In this document: in pieces, positions 1 to 9,193 of the stretch | Position numbering within the stretch: the first letter of the stretch is position 1 | Layout: each line of letters opens with the position of its first letter | Origin: Pontibacter lucknowensis | Lineage (GTDB): Bacteria; Bacteroidota; Bacteroidia; Cytophagales; Hymenobacteraceae | Assembly: GCF_900156415.1 (NCBI RefSeq) | Contig: NZ_FTNM01000002.1 | Location: 930,001-994,000 of the forward strand | Reading direction: 5' to 3' | Length of the DNA stretch: 64,000 nucleotides | Position numbers and translations under genes: made by a program | The notes under the pieces: model-generated | What the model was told of the DNA's origin: nothing | What the model saw: only the letters and a program-made list of their open reading frames with translations | Databases searched by the model: none

Positions 1-669
1 GGCGCCTTTCTGCAGCACATGTTTGATGTGATCGAACGACAGACCGAGCGAGGCAAAGTACTGGACCAATACCCTCTCTTCCTGGTGGGGGCTGACTACA
101 ACCAGGCTGCTCTCAAAGTAACGCGGGCCAACCTGATCAAGGCAGACATCTGGGCCAAGGTGATCTGGGGTGACATCGGTCGTCCGGACCTGCTGGCAGA
201 TGACCTGCGCGAGAACTACAACATTGACCTGCGCGAACTCCTCAACGTGCGCACCTTCCTGGATCATAACCGGATCTGGGAGCGTCCGGCGCAACGCGAT
301 CCGAACCGTCTGAGCCAGTCTACCGGCGCCTTTGCTTTCAGAGGCAAGCGGATCAGCAACAATGAGGTGGAGGACAACCTGCTGGAGCACCTCAAAAAGT
401 GGACGCCCTATGTGGATAAGTTCGGTCTGCTGACCATGGAGCTGCATACCATCCCCCCTGCCCTGGCAGCAGCTAACCTCGGTAAAACAGCTGCTACCGC
501 TTACGATGCAACCCACGGGTTCTCAGACCAATACATCGTGGAAGTGGAAGTATTTCATAAAGTGGCAGGTGAAGCTGGTTTGCATCCCGATAAAGGTGCT
601 TTCCGTCGCTTTCCGGACTCCGACATGGCAACCATCAGCATTAACCTGCTGAAGGGTAAAACCCAGTAA
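1..669 (+). CDS. SAM-dependent methyltransferase-like protein, C-terminal part (5' end outside window)
   Basis: The reading frame is open from base 1, so the true start lies upstream and 222 residues are visible. The stretch reading VGADYNQAAL resembles the acidic-loop motif of class I SAM-dependent methyltransferases, where an Asp binds the SAM ribose. It is followed by a VIWGDIGRPDLL segment like the next strand with a bound Asp, and by an LLTMELHTIPP strand. I infer a Rossmann-fold methyltransferase domain, possibly the tail of a larger multidomain enzyme. The substrate cannot be told. A GNAT acetyltransferase follows 10 bases downstream and is probably co-transcribed. Confidence 0.55.
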   Translation, partial: GAFLQHMFDVIERQTERGKVLDQYPLFLVGADYNQAALKVTRANLIKADIWAKVIWGDIGRPDLLADDLRENYNIDLRELLNVRTFLDHNRIWERPAQRDPNRLSQSTGAFAFRGKRISNNEVEDNLLEHLKKWTPYVDKFGLLTMELHTIPPALAAANLGKTAATAYDATHGFSDQYIVEVEVFHKVAGEAGLHPDKGAFRRFPDSDMATISINLLKGKTQ

Positions 670-679
670 GGCTACCCCA

Positions 680-1129
680 ATGCTGACTATCCGCAAAGCC
701 GAACTGCGCGACCTCAAAGCCGTCAAAGCCATCGACCAGCTGTTGTTCGGTGCGGACAGTTACCCGCTTTTTGTGCTGCGCCAGTTCTATGACATCACCG
801 GCGACTACCTGCTGGTGGCGGAGACAGGAGGCGAAGTGATAGGCTATATGCTGTCACACCTGGACCAGGCAAAATCACAGGGCTGGCTGCTCTCGCTCGG
901 GGTGCTGCCGGCGCACCGGGGCAAGCGCATCGGCGAAAAGTTGATGGCCGCCTCTATGGCCGCTATGGAAAAACAGGGCGCTTCCATCCTATACCTGACC
1001 GTGCACCCTGACAATGCAGCTGGCATCAGCATCTATACCCGGCTGGGCTTTGAGATGCAGGAACAAGTAGCGGGTTATTACCTGGATGAAAGCCCGCGGC
1101 TGCTAATGAGCAGGCAGGTGAACCACTAG
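680..1129 (+). CDS. GNAT family N-acetyltransferase
   Basis: A 149-residue protein with the single GNAT fold. The acetyl-CoA pyrophosphate-binding motif A is visible as GVLPAHRGKRIGEKLM, matching the R/Q-x-x-G-x-G/A pattern. It is followed by LYLTVHPDNAAGISIYTRLGF, the usual motif B region of RimI-like enzymes. Known relatives acetylate protein N-termini or small amines; the substrate here is unknown. It starts 10 bases after the methyltransferase-like gene, which suggests an operon. Length is normal for the family. Confidence 0.85.
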   Translation: MLTIRKAELRDLKAVKAIDQLLFGADSYPLFVLRQFYDITGDYLLVAETGGEVIGYMLSHLDQAKSQGWLLSLGVLPAHRGKRIGEKLMAASMAAMEKQGASILYLTVHPDNAAGISIYTRLGFEMQEQVAGYYLDESPRLLMSRQVNH

Positions 1130-1331
1130 CCATACCTGCATTCCAGTACAATCTCCATGAGCGGGCCACTAAACTTTAAACGGCCTTTTTGTGTTACAGC
1201 TAAACATCGCCATAACATCGGCTTCTCAAAAATAAACTGCATAATTTCGCTAATTAGCCTTATTTTAGGGCATTCAAACGAAGCCTGTCCAAAGGTCATC
1301 TGTTTGAGCATTTTAAAACAATCAATCTAAC

Positions 1332-3437
1332 ATGAAAAACACAAAAGACACTGCTAATCTGTCACAGACTGTGAAAGAGTCGTCTGTTTGGAAAAACCGC
1401 CTGAGACTGTTGCTTTTCGGAGCGGCAACTTTCTGCGCAGTAGAGGTTTCCGCACAGAATGGTGGTAAACCTGCCAGCCAGGCCAAGTTCATCGACAAGT
1501 CGAACATGGACACGAAAGTGAAGCCAGGTGACGACTTCTATACCTACGCCAATGGCGTATGGCTGCGTAACAACCCGGTTCCGGCTAAGGAAACACGCTG
1601 GGGAAGCTTCAACCAGCTGCGCGACTTCAACATCATTGCCGTTCGCACGATTCTGAACGAATCTGCTGCTAAAACCAACGCCCCTGCCGGTTCGGTTGAG
1701 AAACGTGTAGGTGACTTCTATGCCGCCGCCATGGACAGCGCCGCCATCGATAAGCTAGGCTATACCCCGATCAAAGCTGACCTGGAACGCATCAAAGGTT
1801 TGCAGGACATCAACGCTGTGCTGAACGAGGTGGCTTACCTGCGCAGCACCGGTGCCGCTGCTCCAATGTTCGGATTCTACGTGGGCCAGGACCGCAAGAA
1901 TGTGGAAGTGATGATCCCGCAGCTGAGCCAGGGCGGTACTACCCTGCCTGACCGCGATTACTACCTGAAGAATGATGCCCGCAGCACCCGTATTCAGGAT
2001 GCCTACAAAACCTACATCACAAAACTCTTCACGCTGACCGGCACAGATCAGGCTACTGCACAGAAAAATGCTGAGACCATCTTCAACATCGAGAAGAAAA
2101 TGGCTGAGGCGCAGATGGCCCGTGTAGAGATGCGCGACCCGCACAAGACTTATAACAAGTTTGCCGTAGCCGACTTCAGCAAGACTACGCCAAACATGGA
2201 CTGGAAGCAGCTGATGACGAAGCTGAAAGTGACAGGTGAAGACACGATCCTGGTGAACAATCCGAAGTTCTTTACCGAGCTGAACACCATGCTCACGTCT
2301 ACTCCGGTTGCTGACTGGCAGACTTACCTGCAGTTCAACGTGCTCAAGTCTGCAGCGCCATACCTGAGCTCTGACTTTGTGGATGCCAACTTCGCATTCA
2401 CCCAGACACTGTCTGGCCAGAAGGTACAGACGCCACGCTGGCAGCGCATGTCGCAGCTGACAGATGGCACTATAGGTGAGCTACTTGGGCAGCTGTACGT
2501 GCAGAAACACTTTAAACCCGAAGCAAAGGCTCGTATGGACGAAATGATCGCTAACCTGATCAAAGCCTACGAGATCCGCATCAAAGGTCTGGACTGGATG
2601 TCGCCTGAGACAAAAGAGAAAGCCCTGGCAAAACTCTATACCTTCCGCCCTAAAGTGGGGTATCCTGAGAAATGGAAAACGTACGATGGCCTGGAAGTGA
2701 ACCGCAATGCCTTCTTCCAGAACGTGCGCAACGCCGGCCAGTGGGGTTATAACGACATGATCAGTCAGTTGGGTAAGCCAGTAGACAGAACCAAGTGGGG
2801 CATGACGCCTCCGACTGTGAACGCCTACTACAGCCCGGTGATGAACGAGATCGTGTTCCCGGCAGGTATCCTGCAGTTCCCGTTCTTCGACCCGAACGCG
2901 GATGACGCTGTGAACTACGGTGGTATCGGTGCGGTGATTGGACACGAAATCTCCCACGGTTTCGACGACTCCGGTAGCCAGTACGACAAAGACGGTAACC
3001 TGCGCAACTGGTGGACGGATGCTGACCGTGCCCGCTTCCAGGAGAAAGCTGACCAGTTGGTGAAGCAGTTCAACGACTACACCGTACAGGACACGATCCA
3101 CGTGAACGGCAAGCTGACTTTGGGTGAGAACATCGGTGACCTGGGTGGCCTGAGCGCTGCTTACGAAGCCTTTAAAATGACCAAGCAGGGCAAGTCGAAG
3201 AAGAAGATCGATGGCTTTACGCCAGATCAGCGCTTCTTCCTTTCGTGGGCACAGGTATGGAGAACCAATATCCTTCCTGAAACAGAAGCTCAGCTTATCC
3301 TGACAGACACGCACTCACCAGGCAAGTACCGTACAATCGGTGCCCCTGTGAACATGGACGCCTGGTACAAGGCCTTCAATGTGAAGCCAGGTGATAAGCT
3401 CTACATCGCGCCGGAGAACAGAATCAGAATCTGGTAA
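1332..3437 (+). CDS. Secreted M13-family zinc metallopeptidase (neprilysin/PepO-like)
   Basis: A 701-residue peptidase, the usual length for family M13. The N-terminus has a charged stretch, then a hydrophobic signal segment (about residues 23-41) ending in an Ala-rich cleavage site before QNGG, so the product is exported. The zinc site is HEISH at residues 538-542, and the third ligand is the Glu of ENIGD at 599. The NAYYSPVMNEIVFPAGILQ segment (substrate-binding NAY/F) and the IRIW C-terminus are also M13 hallmarks. Members degrade oligopeptides outside the cytoplasm. The gene stands alone and is followed by a strong palindromic terminator. Confidence 0.95.
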   Translation: MKNTKDTANLSQTVKESSVWKNRLRLLLFGAATFCAVEVSAQNGGKPASQAKFIDKSNMDTKVKPGDDFYTYANGVWLRNNPVPAKETRWGSFNQLRDFNIIAVRTILNESAAKTNAPAGSVEKRVGDFYAAAMDSAAIDKLGYTPIKADLERIKGLQDINAVLNEVAYLRSTGAAAPMFGFYVGQDRKNVEVMIPQLSQGGTTLPDRDYYLKNDARSTRIQDAYKTYITKLFTLTGTDQATAQKNAETIFNIEKKMAEAQMARVEMRDPHKTYNKFAVADFSKTTPNMDWKQLMTKLKVTGEDTILVNNPKFFTELNTMLTSTPVADWQTYLQFNVLKSAAPYLSSDFVDANFAFTQTLSGQKVQTPRWQRMSQLTDGTIGELLGQLYVQKHFKPEAKARMDEMIANLIKAYEIRIKGLDWMSPETKEKALAKLYTFRPKVGYPEKWKTYDGLEVNRNAFFQNVRNAGQWGYNDMISQLGKPVDRTKWGMTPPTVNAYYSPVMNEIVFPAGILQFPFFDPNADDAVNYGGIGAVIGHEISHGFDDSGSQYDKDGNLRNWWTDADRARFQEKADQLVKQFNDYTVQDTIHVNGKLTLGENIGDLGGLSAAYEAFKMTKQGKSKKKIDGFTPDQRFFLSWAQVWRTNILPETEAQLILTDTHSPGKYRTIGAPVNMDAWYKAFNVKPGDKLYIAPENRIRIW

Positions 3438-3457
3438 TTAGCGTTAAGCTTATTTTA

Positions 3458-3493
3458 CAAAGCCCTCCCGACAACATTGTCGGGAGGGCTTTG
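3458..3493 (+). terminator. Intrinsic terminator after the M13 peptidase gene
   Basis: A 17-base arm (3458-3474) is perfectly complementary to 3477-3493, with the GC-rich core GCCCTCCCGACA, and is followed by CTGTTTT. It begins 20 bases after the stop codon of the M13 peptidase. Confidence 0.85.
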
Positions 3494-3622
3494 CTGTTTT
3501 AAGTAGTTTATACCTATACCTATCAGAGGCGGACAGAGCTGGTAACCAAAGTGATACCCGAGCGTAACCCAAAAGGATAAGCTTATAGCAAGAAGCAAGC
3601 TTCCATCCGCAAGTTTACCGCC

Positions 3623-4096
3623 ATGTCACAGCAATTCAGATTGAACATTAATGGTCGTCAGGTTTCTGTCACGGCTGACAAAAACACCCCGCTTCTGTAT
3701 ATCCTTCGGGATGACCTGCAGCTTAACGGACCTAAATACGGCTGTGGCATTGCCCAGTGCGGCTCCTGTATGATACTCGTTAATGGGGAGGCGCGAACTT
3801 CCTGCGTAATGCCTGTATCTGCTGTCGGAAATGCGAAGATCACAACACTCGAAGGTATAGGCACTGCCGAAAAACCCCATCCACTGCAGCTGGCTTTTCA
3901 GGAAGAGCAGGCTGCCCAGTGTGGCTACTGCCTGAACGGTATGGTGATCACCGCCAAAGCCCTGCTCGACCAACAGGCATCGCCAGGTATAGATGAAATA
4001 AAAGAAGGCATGAACAGGGTGCTTTGCCGCTGTGGCACCCACTCCCGCATACTAAAGGCAGTGCAACGCGCAGCCGGAACCAGCAACAAAGGATAA
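3623..4096 (+). CDS. (2Fe-2S)-binding small subunit of a molybdenum hydroxylase (IorA-like)
   Basis: A 157-residue electron-transfer subunit of the xanthine oxidase family. The plant-ferredoxin-like cluster is held by C41, C46, C49 and C61 (CGIAQCGSC...C). The second cluster is held by C100 and C103 (CGYC) and C135 and C137 (CRC). It would pass electrons from the molybdopterin site of the next gene product to an external acceptor. No FAD subunit is encoded nearby, which fits the two-subunit isoquinoline 1-oxidoreductase/aldehyde dehydrogenase type rather than xanthine dehydrogenase. The large subunit starts 8 bases downstream, so the pair is an operon. Confidence 0.93.
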   Translation: MSQQFRLNINGRQVSVTADKNTPLLYILRDDLQLNGPKYGCGIAQCGSCMILVNGEARTSCVMPVSAVGNAKITTLEGIGTAEKPHPLQLAFQEEQAAQCGYCLNGMVITAKALLDQQASPGIDEIKEGMNRVLCRCGTHSRILKAVQRAAGTSNKG

Positions 4097-4104
4097 GCCC
4101 CGCC

Positions 4105-6339
4105 ATGAAAGACTCCTTCCAACTTCCCCCTGTTAACCGGCGTTCCTTCCTGAAGCAGTCCGGCCAGCTGCTGATCGGGTTCAGCCTTTTCCCGATGGTC
4201 ATGTGCAGCCCCGACAATAAGGATGGCGACCAGACAAAAGTTGAGGAACAGCCTGGTCGGGCAGGTGCGGATGACATTGATTCCTGGATCAGCCTACGGG
4301 AAGACGGCACTGTGACCGTCATCACCGGCAAGCAGGAACTCGGGCAAGGTATACGCACTGCCCTGATGCAAATGGCGGCAGAAGAGCTGGACGTGCGCAT
4401 GGATAGAGTGAGTATCATCACAGCGGATACCAGGCAGACACCTGACGAGCGCTACACAGCGGGCAGTCGCTCGATTGAAAGCAGTGGACGGGCCATCAGA
4501 CAGGCGGCTGCAGAAGCACACATGCGCCTGCTACAATTAGCGGAAGAAAAACTGGGTGTGAAGTCAGAACAACTGTTAGTTACGGATGGAGTAGTACAGG
4601 CAAAAGACAACAGCAAGCAAAGCGTCAGCTACTGGGAACTGCTTAGCGGCAAAAAGCTTAGCGGCAAGATAAGTGGCAAAGCCCCATTAAAAAACCCAAC
4701 CGATTATCAACTGGTCGGGCAGCCTTTACCCCGGCGGGAAATCATTCAAATGGCCACCGGTGGGGAAGTATTTGTCCACGATATGCGCTTACCGGGGATG
4801 GTGCACGCCCGCGTACTTCGTCCGCCAGGGTATGGCGCTACCCTACGGGCTATACCTGAACAGCGGGTCTCAAAAATGCCGGGCGTGCTGAAAGTGGTGC
4901 GAAATGGCAGTTTTGCTGCCGTAATTGCCACAAAAGAGTACCAGGCAATACAGGCTTTGGAAGCATTGAAGGCTGAAGCCACGTGGGAGTCTGGACCTGC
5001 ATTGCCTCCACAGGATGAACTGTTCCAGGCCATGCAAAAGGTACGCGAAGGGCAAGCCGTGGAAGAAAGCGAAAGTATACAAGAAACCCTCCAAACAGCC
5101 GCCCTGCAGCACGAGGCCACCTATACCCGACCCTATCACATGCATGCCTCCATGGGTCCTTCCTGCGCCCTGGCCTTGTGGGAAGAAAACCGACTCACCA
5201 TCTGGACGCACAGCCAGGGGGTATACCCGCTCCGAAACTCCATCGCAGACATGCTGCAGCTCGACAAAGAGCAGATAGATGTGATCGGGGTGCCGGGCGC
5301 AGGGTGCTATGGGCATAACGGCGCTGACGACGTGGCAGCCGATGCCGCCTTGCTGGCACGCAGTCTGTCGGGCTACCCGGTACGGGTACAGTGGATGCGC
5401 GAGGACGAGCACTGTTGGGAGCCTTATGGTTCAGCCATGGTCCTGCAGCTAAAGGCCGGACTGGACAAGCTGGGAAAAATTGTCGGTTGGGATACCCAGA
5501 TCTGGTCAGATTCTCACAGCACCCGTCCGGGCGGTGAAGCCGGCCACTTACTGGCAGCCCAATACCTGGAAGACCCGTTTGAGAAGCCTGGCGGAGGCTA
5601 CTCAGGCGGCAACCACCGCAATGCGAGTCCGCTCTATGATTTTCCGGATGTTCGGGTTGTATCCCACCCCTTCACAGGTCCATTACGAACCTCAGCATTG
5701 CGTGCACTGGGTGCCTACGCCAACATCTTTGCATTAGAGTCATTCATGGACGAAATGGCTGTGCTGGCCAGGCAGGACCCACTGGCTTTTCGGCTGAAGC
5801 ATCTCAGTGACGAACGTGGCCGCGCAGTGCTGGAAGCTGCTGCAAAAGGAATTGACTGGGATAGGCGCTCTAAAGCCGATCACGGATTAGGTATAGCCTT
5901 TGCGCAGTACAAGAACGAGGCGGCCTACTTTGCGGTAGCGGCAGTAGTAGCCTACGACAGGAAGTCGCAGGAGCTACAGCTGATCCGACTGGTAGGCGCT
6001 ATTGATGCCGGGCAGACCATCAACCCGGACGGACTTAAAAACCAGACAGAGGGCGGCATGATACAATCCGCCAGCTGGACGCTTCTGGAACAGATTACCT
6101 ACGACAACAGCCGCGTAACGAGCCGTAACTGGGACACCTACCCTATTCTGCGGTTCAGGCAGGTGCCGGAAGTAGAAGTCCTGGTACTGGACCGGCCAGA
6201 GCTTCCTCCGCTAGGAGCCGGAGAAGCAGCACAGGGACCGACCGCTGCCGCCATCGCCAATGCTATCTACCGCGCGACAGGTAAACGCATGCGCGACCTG
6301 CCCATCACCCCGGATAAGATCCTAAGCAATAAGGTATAA
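4105..6339 (+). CDS. Tat-exported molybdopterin-binding large subunit, IorB-like (xanthine dehydrogenase family)
   Basis: I place the start at 4105 (744 residues), because this gives a twin-arginine signal: NRRSFLKQSG followed by a hydrophobic run and MVMCS, which might also be lipidated. An earlier in-frame ATG at 4024 lies inside the small-subunit gene. IorB-type motifs are present: GVPGAGCYGHNGADD, PLRTSALRALGAYAN and, near the C-terminus, PPLGAGEAAQGPTAAA, in which E707 corresponds to the catalytic Glu of molybdenum hydroxylases. The complex would hydroxylate an aldehyde or N-heterocycle in the periplasm, with the cofactor loaded before Tat export. The substrate is unknown. The gene converges on mqo with a 17-base gap. 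Confidence 0.92.
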   Translation: MKDSFQLPPVNRRSFLKQSGQLLIGFSLFPMVMCSPDNKDGDQTKVEEQPGRAGADDIDSWISLREDGTVTVITGKQELGQGIRTALMQMAAEELDVRMDRVSIITADTRQTPDERYTAGSRSIESSGRAIRQAAAEAHMRLLQLAEEKLGVKSEQLLVTDGVVQAKDNSKQSVSYWELLSGKKLSGKISGKAPLKNPTDYQLVGQPLPRREIIQMATGGEVFVHDMRLPGMVHARVLRPPGYGATLRAIPEQRVSKMPGVLKVVRNGSFAAVIATKEYQAIQALEALKAEATWESGPALPPQDELFQAMQKVREGQAVEESESIQETLQTAALQHEATYTRPYHMHASMGPSCALALWEENRLTIWTHSQGVYPLRNSIADMLQLDKEQIDVIGVPGAGCYGHNGADDVAADAALLARSLSGYPVRVQWMREDEHCWEPYGSAMVLQLKAGLDKLGKIVGWDTQIWSDSHSTRPGGEAGHLLAAQYLEDPFEKPGGGYSGGNHRNASPLYDFPDVRVVSHPFTGPLRTSALRALGAYANIFALESFMDEMAVLARQDPLAFRLKHLSDERGRAVLEAAAKGIDWDRRSKADHGLGIAFAQYKNEAAYFAVAAVVAYDRKSQELQLIRLVGAIDAGQTINPDGLKNQTEGGMIQSASWTLLEQITYDNSRVTSRNWDTYPILRFRQVPEVEVLVLDRPELPPLGAGEAAQGPTAAAIANAIYRATGKRMRDLPITPDKILSNKV

Positions 6340-6356
6340 CGATAGCTGACTTATAC

Positions 6357-7880
6357 CTACACTTCATTTTTAACTGTATTCTGCAGACCTAGTACCTCAC
6401 TGGTCCAACTGCGTACCTTGCGTAGTAATTCAGCATCCTGTGCCAGTGACTCGCCATAAGAGGGAATCATTTCTTTCAACTTCTTCTGCCATGCTTCGCT
6501 CTGCATTTTCTGCGGAAAGCAACGGTCGAGCAGGCTGATCATAATGGAAACAGCCGTAGAGGCACCCGGAGAGGCTCCCAACAGAGCTGCCAGCGAACCA
6601 TCCGCACCAGCGACTATTTCGGTGCCAAACTCCAGCACACCGCCCCCTTTCGGGCCCTTCTTGATGACCTGTACCCGCTGTCCGGCTACTTCCAGTTTCC
6701 AGTCTTCACCGCGGGCCTCGGGGTAATACTGTCGCAAGGCTTCTACCCGTTCATCCGGTGACTGCCGCACCTGGTTGATCAGGTACTGTGTCAGCGGCAT
6801 GTTCTTCACGCCAGCTGACAGCATCGGATGCAGGTTGTTTACTTTGAGTGAGAGCGGCAGATCAAAGAAAGAGCCGTTTTTCAGGAACTTGGTTGTGAAG
6901 CCGGCATAGGGACCAAAAAGCAGTTCCCGCTTACCATTGATAAAGCGTGTATCCAGGTGTGGTACCGACATAGGCGGGGAGCCGACGGAGGCCTTCCCGT
7001 ATACCTTGGCATGGTGCTGCTCGACCACGTCCGGATTGGTGCACTTGAGCCACTGGCCGCTCACCGGAAATCCACCAAAGCCCTTGCCCTCTGGTATACC
7101 TGACTTAAGCAGCAGTGGCAGGGCTCCGCCACCAGCCCCGATAAAGACAAAGTTCGCTCTTACCTTGTGCTTTACCCTTGTCTCACGGTGCCTCACACGC
7201 ACGCTCCAGCGGTTGTCTGGCCGTTGCTTCAGCTTGCGCACGTCATAGCCAAAGTGTAGTTGAACACCATCCATTTTGCTCAACTGCTCAAACATACAGC
7301 GGGTAAGCGCGCCAAAATTAACATCAGTGCCTAGATCCATACGCGTAGCCGCTACTTTCTCCAGCAGGTCGCGTCCCTCCATTACCAGCGGAATCCAGGA
7401 CTTCAGCTGTTCACAGTCCTCAGTATATTCCATCCCCTCAAACAGATGGCATTTGGTAAGGGCTGCATGTCGCTTACGCAGGAACTCCACATTGGCATCG
7501 CCCCACACAAAGCTCATGTGGGGAATACTCCGGATAAAGTTTTCTGGTATCTTAATGTGGTCTTCCTGGATCAGGTATGCCCAGAACTGTCGTGATATTT
7601 CAAAGGACTCGGCGATGCTGACAGCTTTGGAAGTATCAATCGTACCATCCGCTTTTTCAGGGGTATAATTTAGTTCACAGAAGGCAGCATGGCCGGTACC
7701 GGCATTGTTCCAGGCGTCCGAACTTTCTGCGGCCGCTTCATCCAGCCTCTCGAGCACCGTGATCCGCAGATCAGGTTGCAGCTCTTTTAGCATCATACCC
7801 AGCGTGGCGCTCATAATCCCCGCTCCTATCAGTACTATATCTGCCTCCGAAACATCAGGCAGTCCTTGTCCAGTTTTCAT
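6357..7880 (-). CDS. mqo: Malate:quinone oxidoreductase
   Basis: FAD-dependent membrane-peripheral enzyme oxidising malate to oxaloacetate with quinone (menaquinone in this phylum). The start is at 7880 (507 residues); a TTG three codons upstream is less likely. The FAD-binding motif is ADIVLIGAGIMSATLG near the N-terminus. The sequence DAWNNAGTGHAAFCELNYTP, with FEISRQFWAYL further on, is characteristic of Mqo, as is FGGFPVSGQWLKC in the middle. Length matches the family (about 500). It bypasses or complements malate dehydrogenase in the TCA cycle. Divergently transcribed from the gene at 8165. Confidence 0.97.
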   Translation of the reverse strand: MKTGQGLPDVSEADIVLIGAGIMSATLGMMLKELQPDLRITVLERLDEAAAESSDAWNNAGTGHAAFCELNYTPEKADGTIDTSKAVSIAESFEISRQFWAYLIQEDHIKIPENFIRSIPHMSFVWGDANVEFLRKRHAALTKCHLFEGMEYTEDCEQLKSWIPLVMEGRDLLEKVAATRMDLGTDVNFGALTRCMFEQLSKMDGVQLHFGYDVRKLKQRPDNRWSVRVRHRETRVKHKVRANFVFIGAGGGALPLLLKSGIPEGKGFGGFPVSGQWLKCTNPDVVEQHHAKVYGKASVGSPPMSVPHLDTRFINGKRELLFGPYAGFTTKFLKNGSFFDLPLSLKVNNLHPMLSAGVKNMPLTQYLINQVRQSPDERVEALRQYYPEARGEDWKLEVAGQRVQVIKKGPKGGGVLEFGTEIVAGADGSLAALLGASPGASTAVSIMISLLDRCFPQKMQSEAWQKKLKEMIPSYGESLAQDAELLRKVRSWTSEVLGLQNTVKNEV

Positions 7881-8164
7881 AAAAATCAAGCTTATTGTTC
7901 AGTAGCTATACTACGTAGTTACCTGTCTTTAGTATGCTATCCGAAAATCATTCTATTTTTTTCAAGTTCCGGACTAGTGGCCAAAGTAGAATTCCAACGG
8001 GTGAACGTCAAAAATCTGATGGTGAATGGATGGTGCTTCCTTTTTTGAACGAGCCGTTTACAACATTTTATAAATAGCTTGAACTCAAACACTTATATTG
8101 CGGTTGGTAAATCATCCCACACAACCATTACGCTACCAAAACCTACTGACAGTACTGCTGTCTT

Positions 8165-9193
8165 ATGAAACAAATGTTAAATATGAGTATCTCCTTTTTG
8201 AATTTTTCAACACCTCAGTATGCTGGTAACAGATCACCCTATCCAACCGCTGACCAGCAAGAAACAGACATTCTCTCCGTGCGTTTTTGTCCGCAGCTCA
8301 AACTGCTGTGCTGCAAGTGGGAACGCTCTACTACTTCAGCTGAGCTAAGGCAATCTATTCGCCTACTGGCCCGGGCAGTTGCCATCCTCAAGGCAGAACT
8401 TCTGCTTGTCGAAATACCGGTGCAATACCACGTGACATCCGAAGACCGGCAGTGGGCTAAAAAATTCATGTGCGATGCACTACAGTATACCTCAATCCGG
8501 CGGGTAGCCCGTGTAGTGCCGACACAGGAGCAGAACAACCTGGTGCGGGAAGCAATTCTGACGCTGGGAGAAATGCCCTACGAAGCCAATATGTTTGATG
8601 ACCGGGAAGAGGGCTTGCGTTGGCTGCTGGGCGATGACTACAAGGCAGTATCAGGTGAAGAATTTATCCGGGTTCCGCTTCACTTCAATTTGAAAATGAT
8701 ACGCTCGGGACTAAAGGACAGAGGCCAGGCCACTGTAGCGGTTGCTCCTGCTCAAAGCGGCAATCTGACCAGCATGCCCGACCCCCTTCCGGATTTGATT
8801 ACCATTGAAACAGACTTTGTATCGATCATGCTGGACAAGGCGAAAAGCACCATGAACATCCGCTGGAAAAAAACGCCGCAGAGCAGACAGTACCGTTATG
8901 GCATGCTCAAGGCAGCCCGCGCATTGATGGAGCACCGATTAGAGCGGCTGCTGCTCAATAACCAGCGGCTGGGTGTGCTCACGCTCGAAGATCAGGGCTG
9001 GTTGATTTCAACGGCACAGCAATTGCTCCCCAAACTGAACCTGCGTAAACTGGCGGTGATAACCTCTGCGGATGCCCTGCAGCAAATGAGCAGCGAAAAT
9101 ATAGGCAAGAAACTAAAACAAGCTGCCCTGAACCATCAGGCTCACTATTTCATGGCGGAAGAGGATGCCCTGGAGTGGCTGAGGGTGGACTAA
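8165..9193 (+). CDS. Protein of unknown function with a tandem-duplicated STAS/SpoIIAA-like region
   Basis: I do not recognise this 342-residue soluble protein with certainty. Residues about 35-150 and 210-340 look like two diverged copies of one alpha/beta unit. Each starts with a short beta strand pair (FCPQLKLLCCKWER; ETDFVSIMLDKAKSTMNIRWKK), has an amphipathic helix and a LLLVEIPV or LLLNNQRL strand, then a helix and a VARVVPTQEQ or LAVITSADALQ strand, and ends in EEGLRWL or EDALEWL. The endings match best. The pattern recalls SpoIIAA-like STAS domains, which in this phylum often sit beside sensor kinases, but this is inference. Its stop codon overlaps that of the convergent histidine kinase by four bases. 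Confidence 0.6.
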   Translation: MKQMLNMSISFLNFSTPQYAGNRSPYPTADQQETDILSVRFCPQLKLLCCKWERSTTSAELRQSIRLLARAVAILKAELLLVEIPVQYHVTSEDRQWAKKFMCDALQYTSIRRVARVVPTQEQNNLVREAILTLGEMPYEANMFDDREEGLRWLLGDDYKAVSGEEFIRVPLHFNLKMIRSGLKDRGQATVAVAPAQSGNLTSMPDPLPDLITIETDFVSIMLDKAKSTMNIRWKKTPQSRQYRYGMLKAARALMEHRLERLLLNNQRLGVLTLEDQGWLISTAQQLLPKLNLRKLAVITSADALQQMSSENIGKKLKQAALNHQAHYFMAEEDALEWLRVD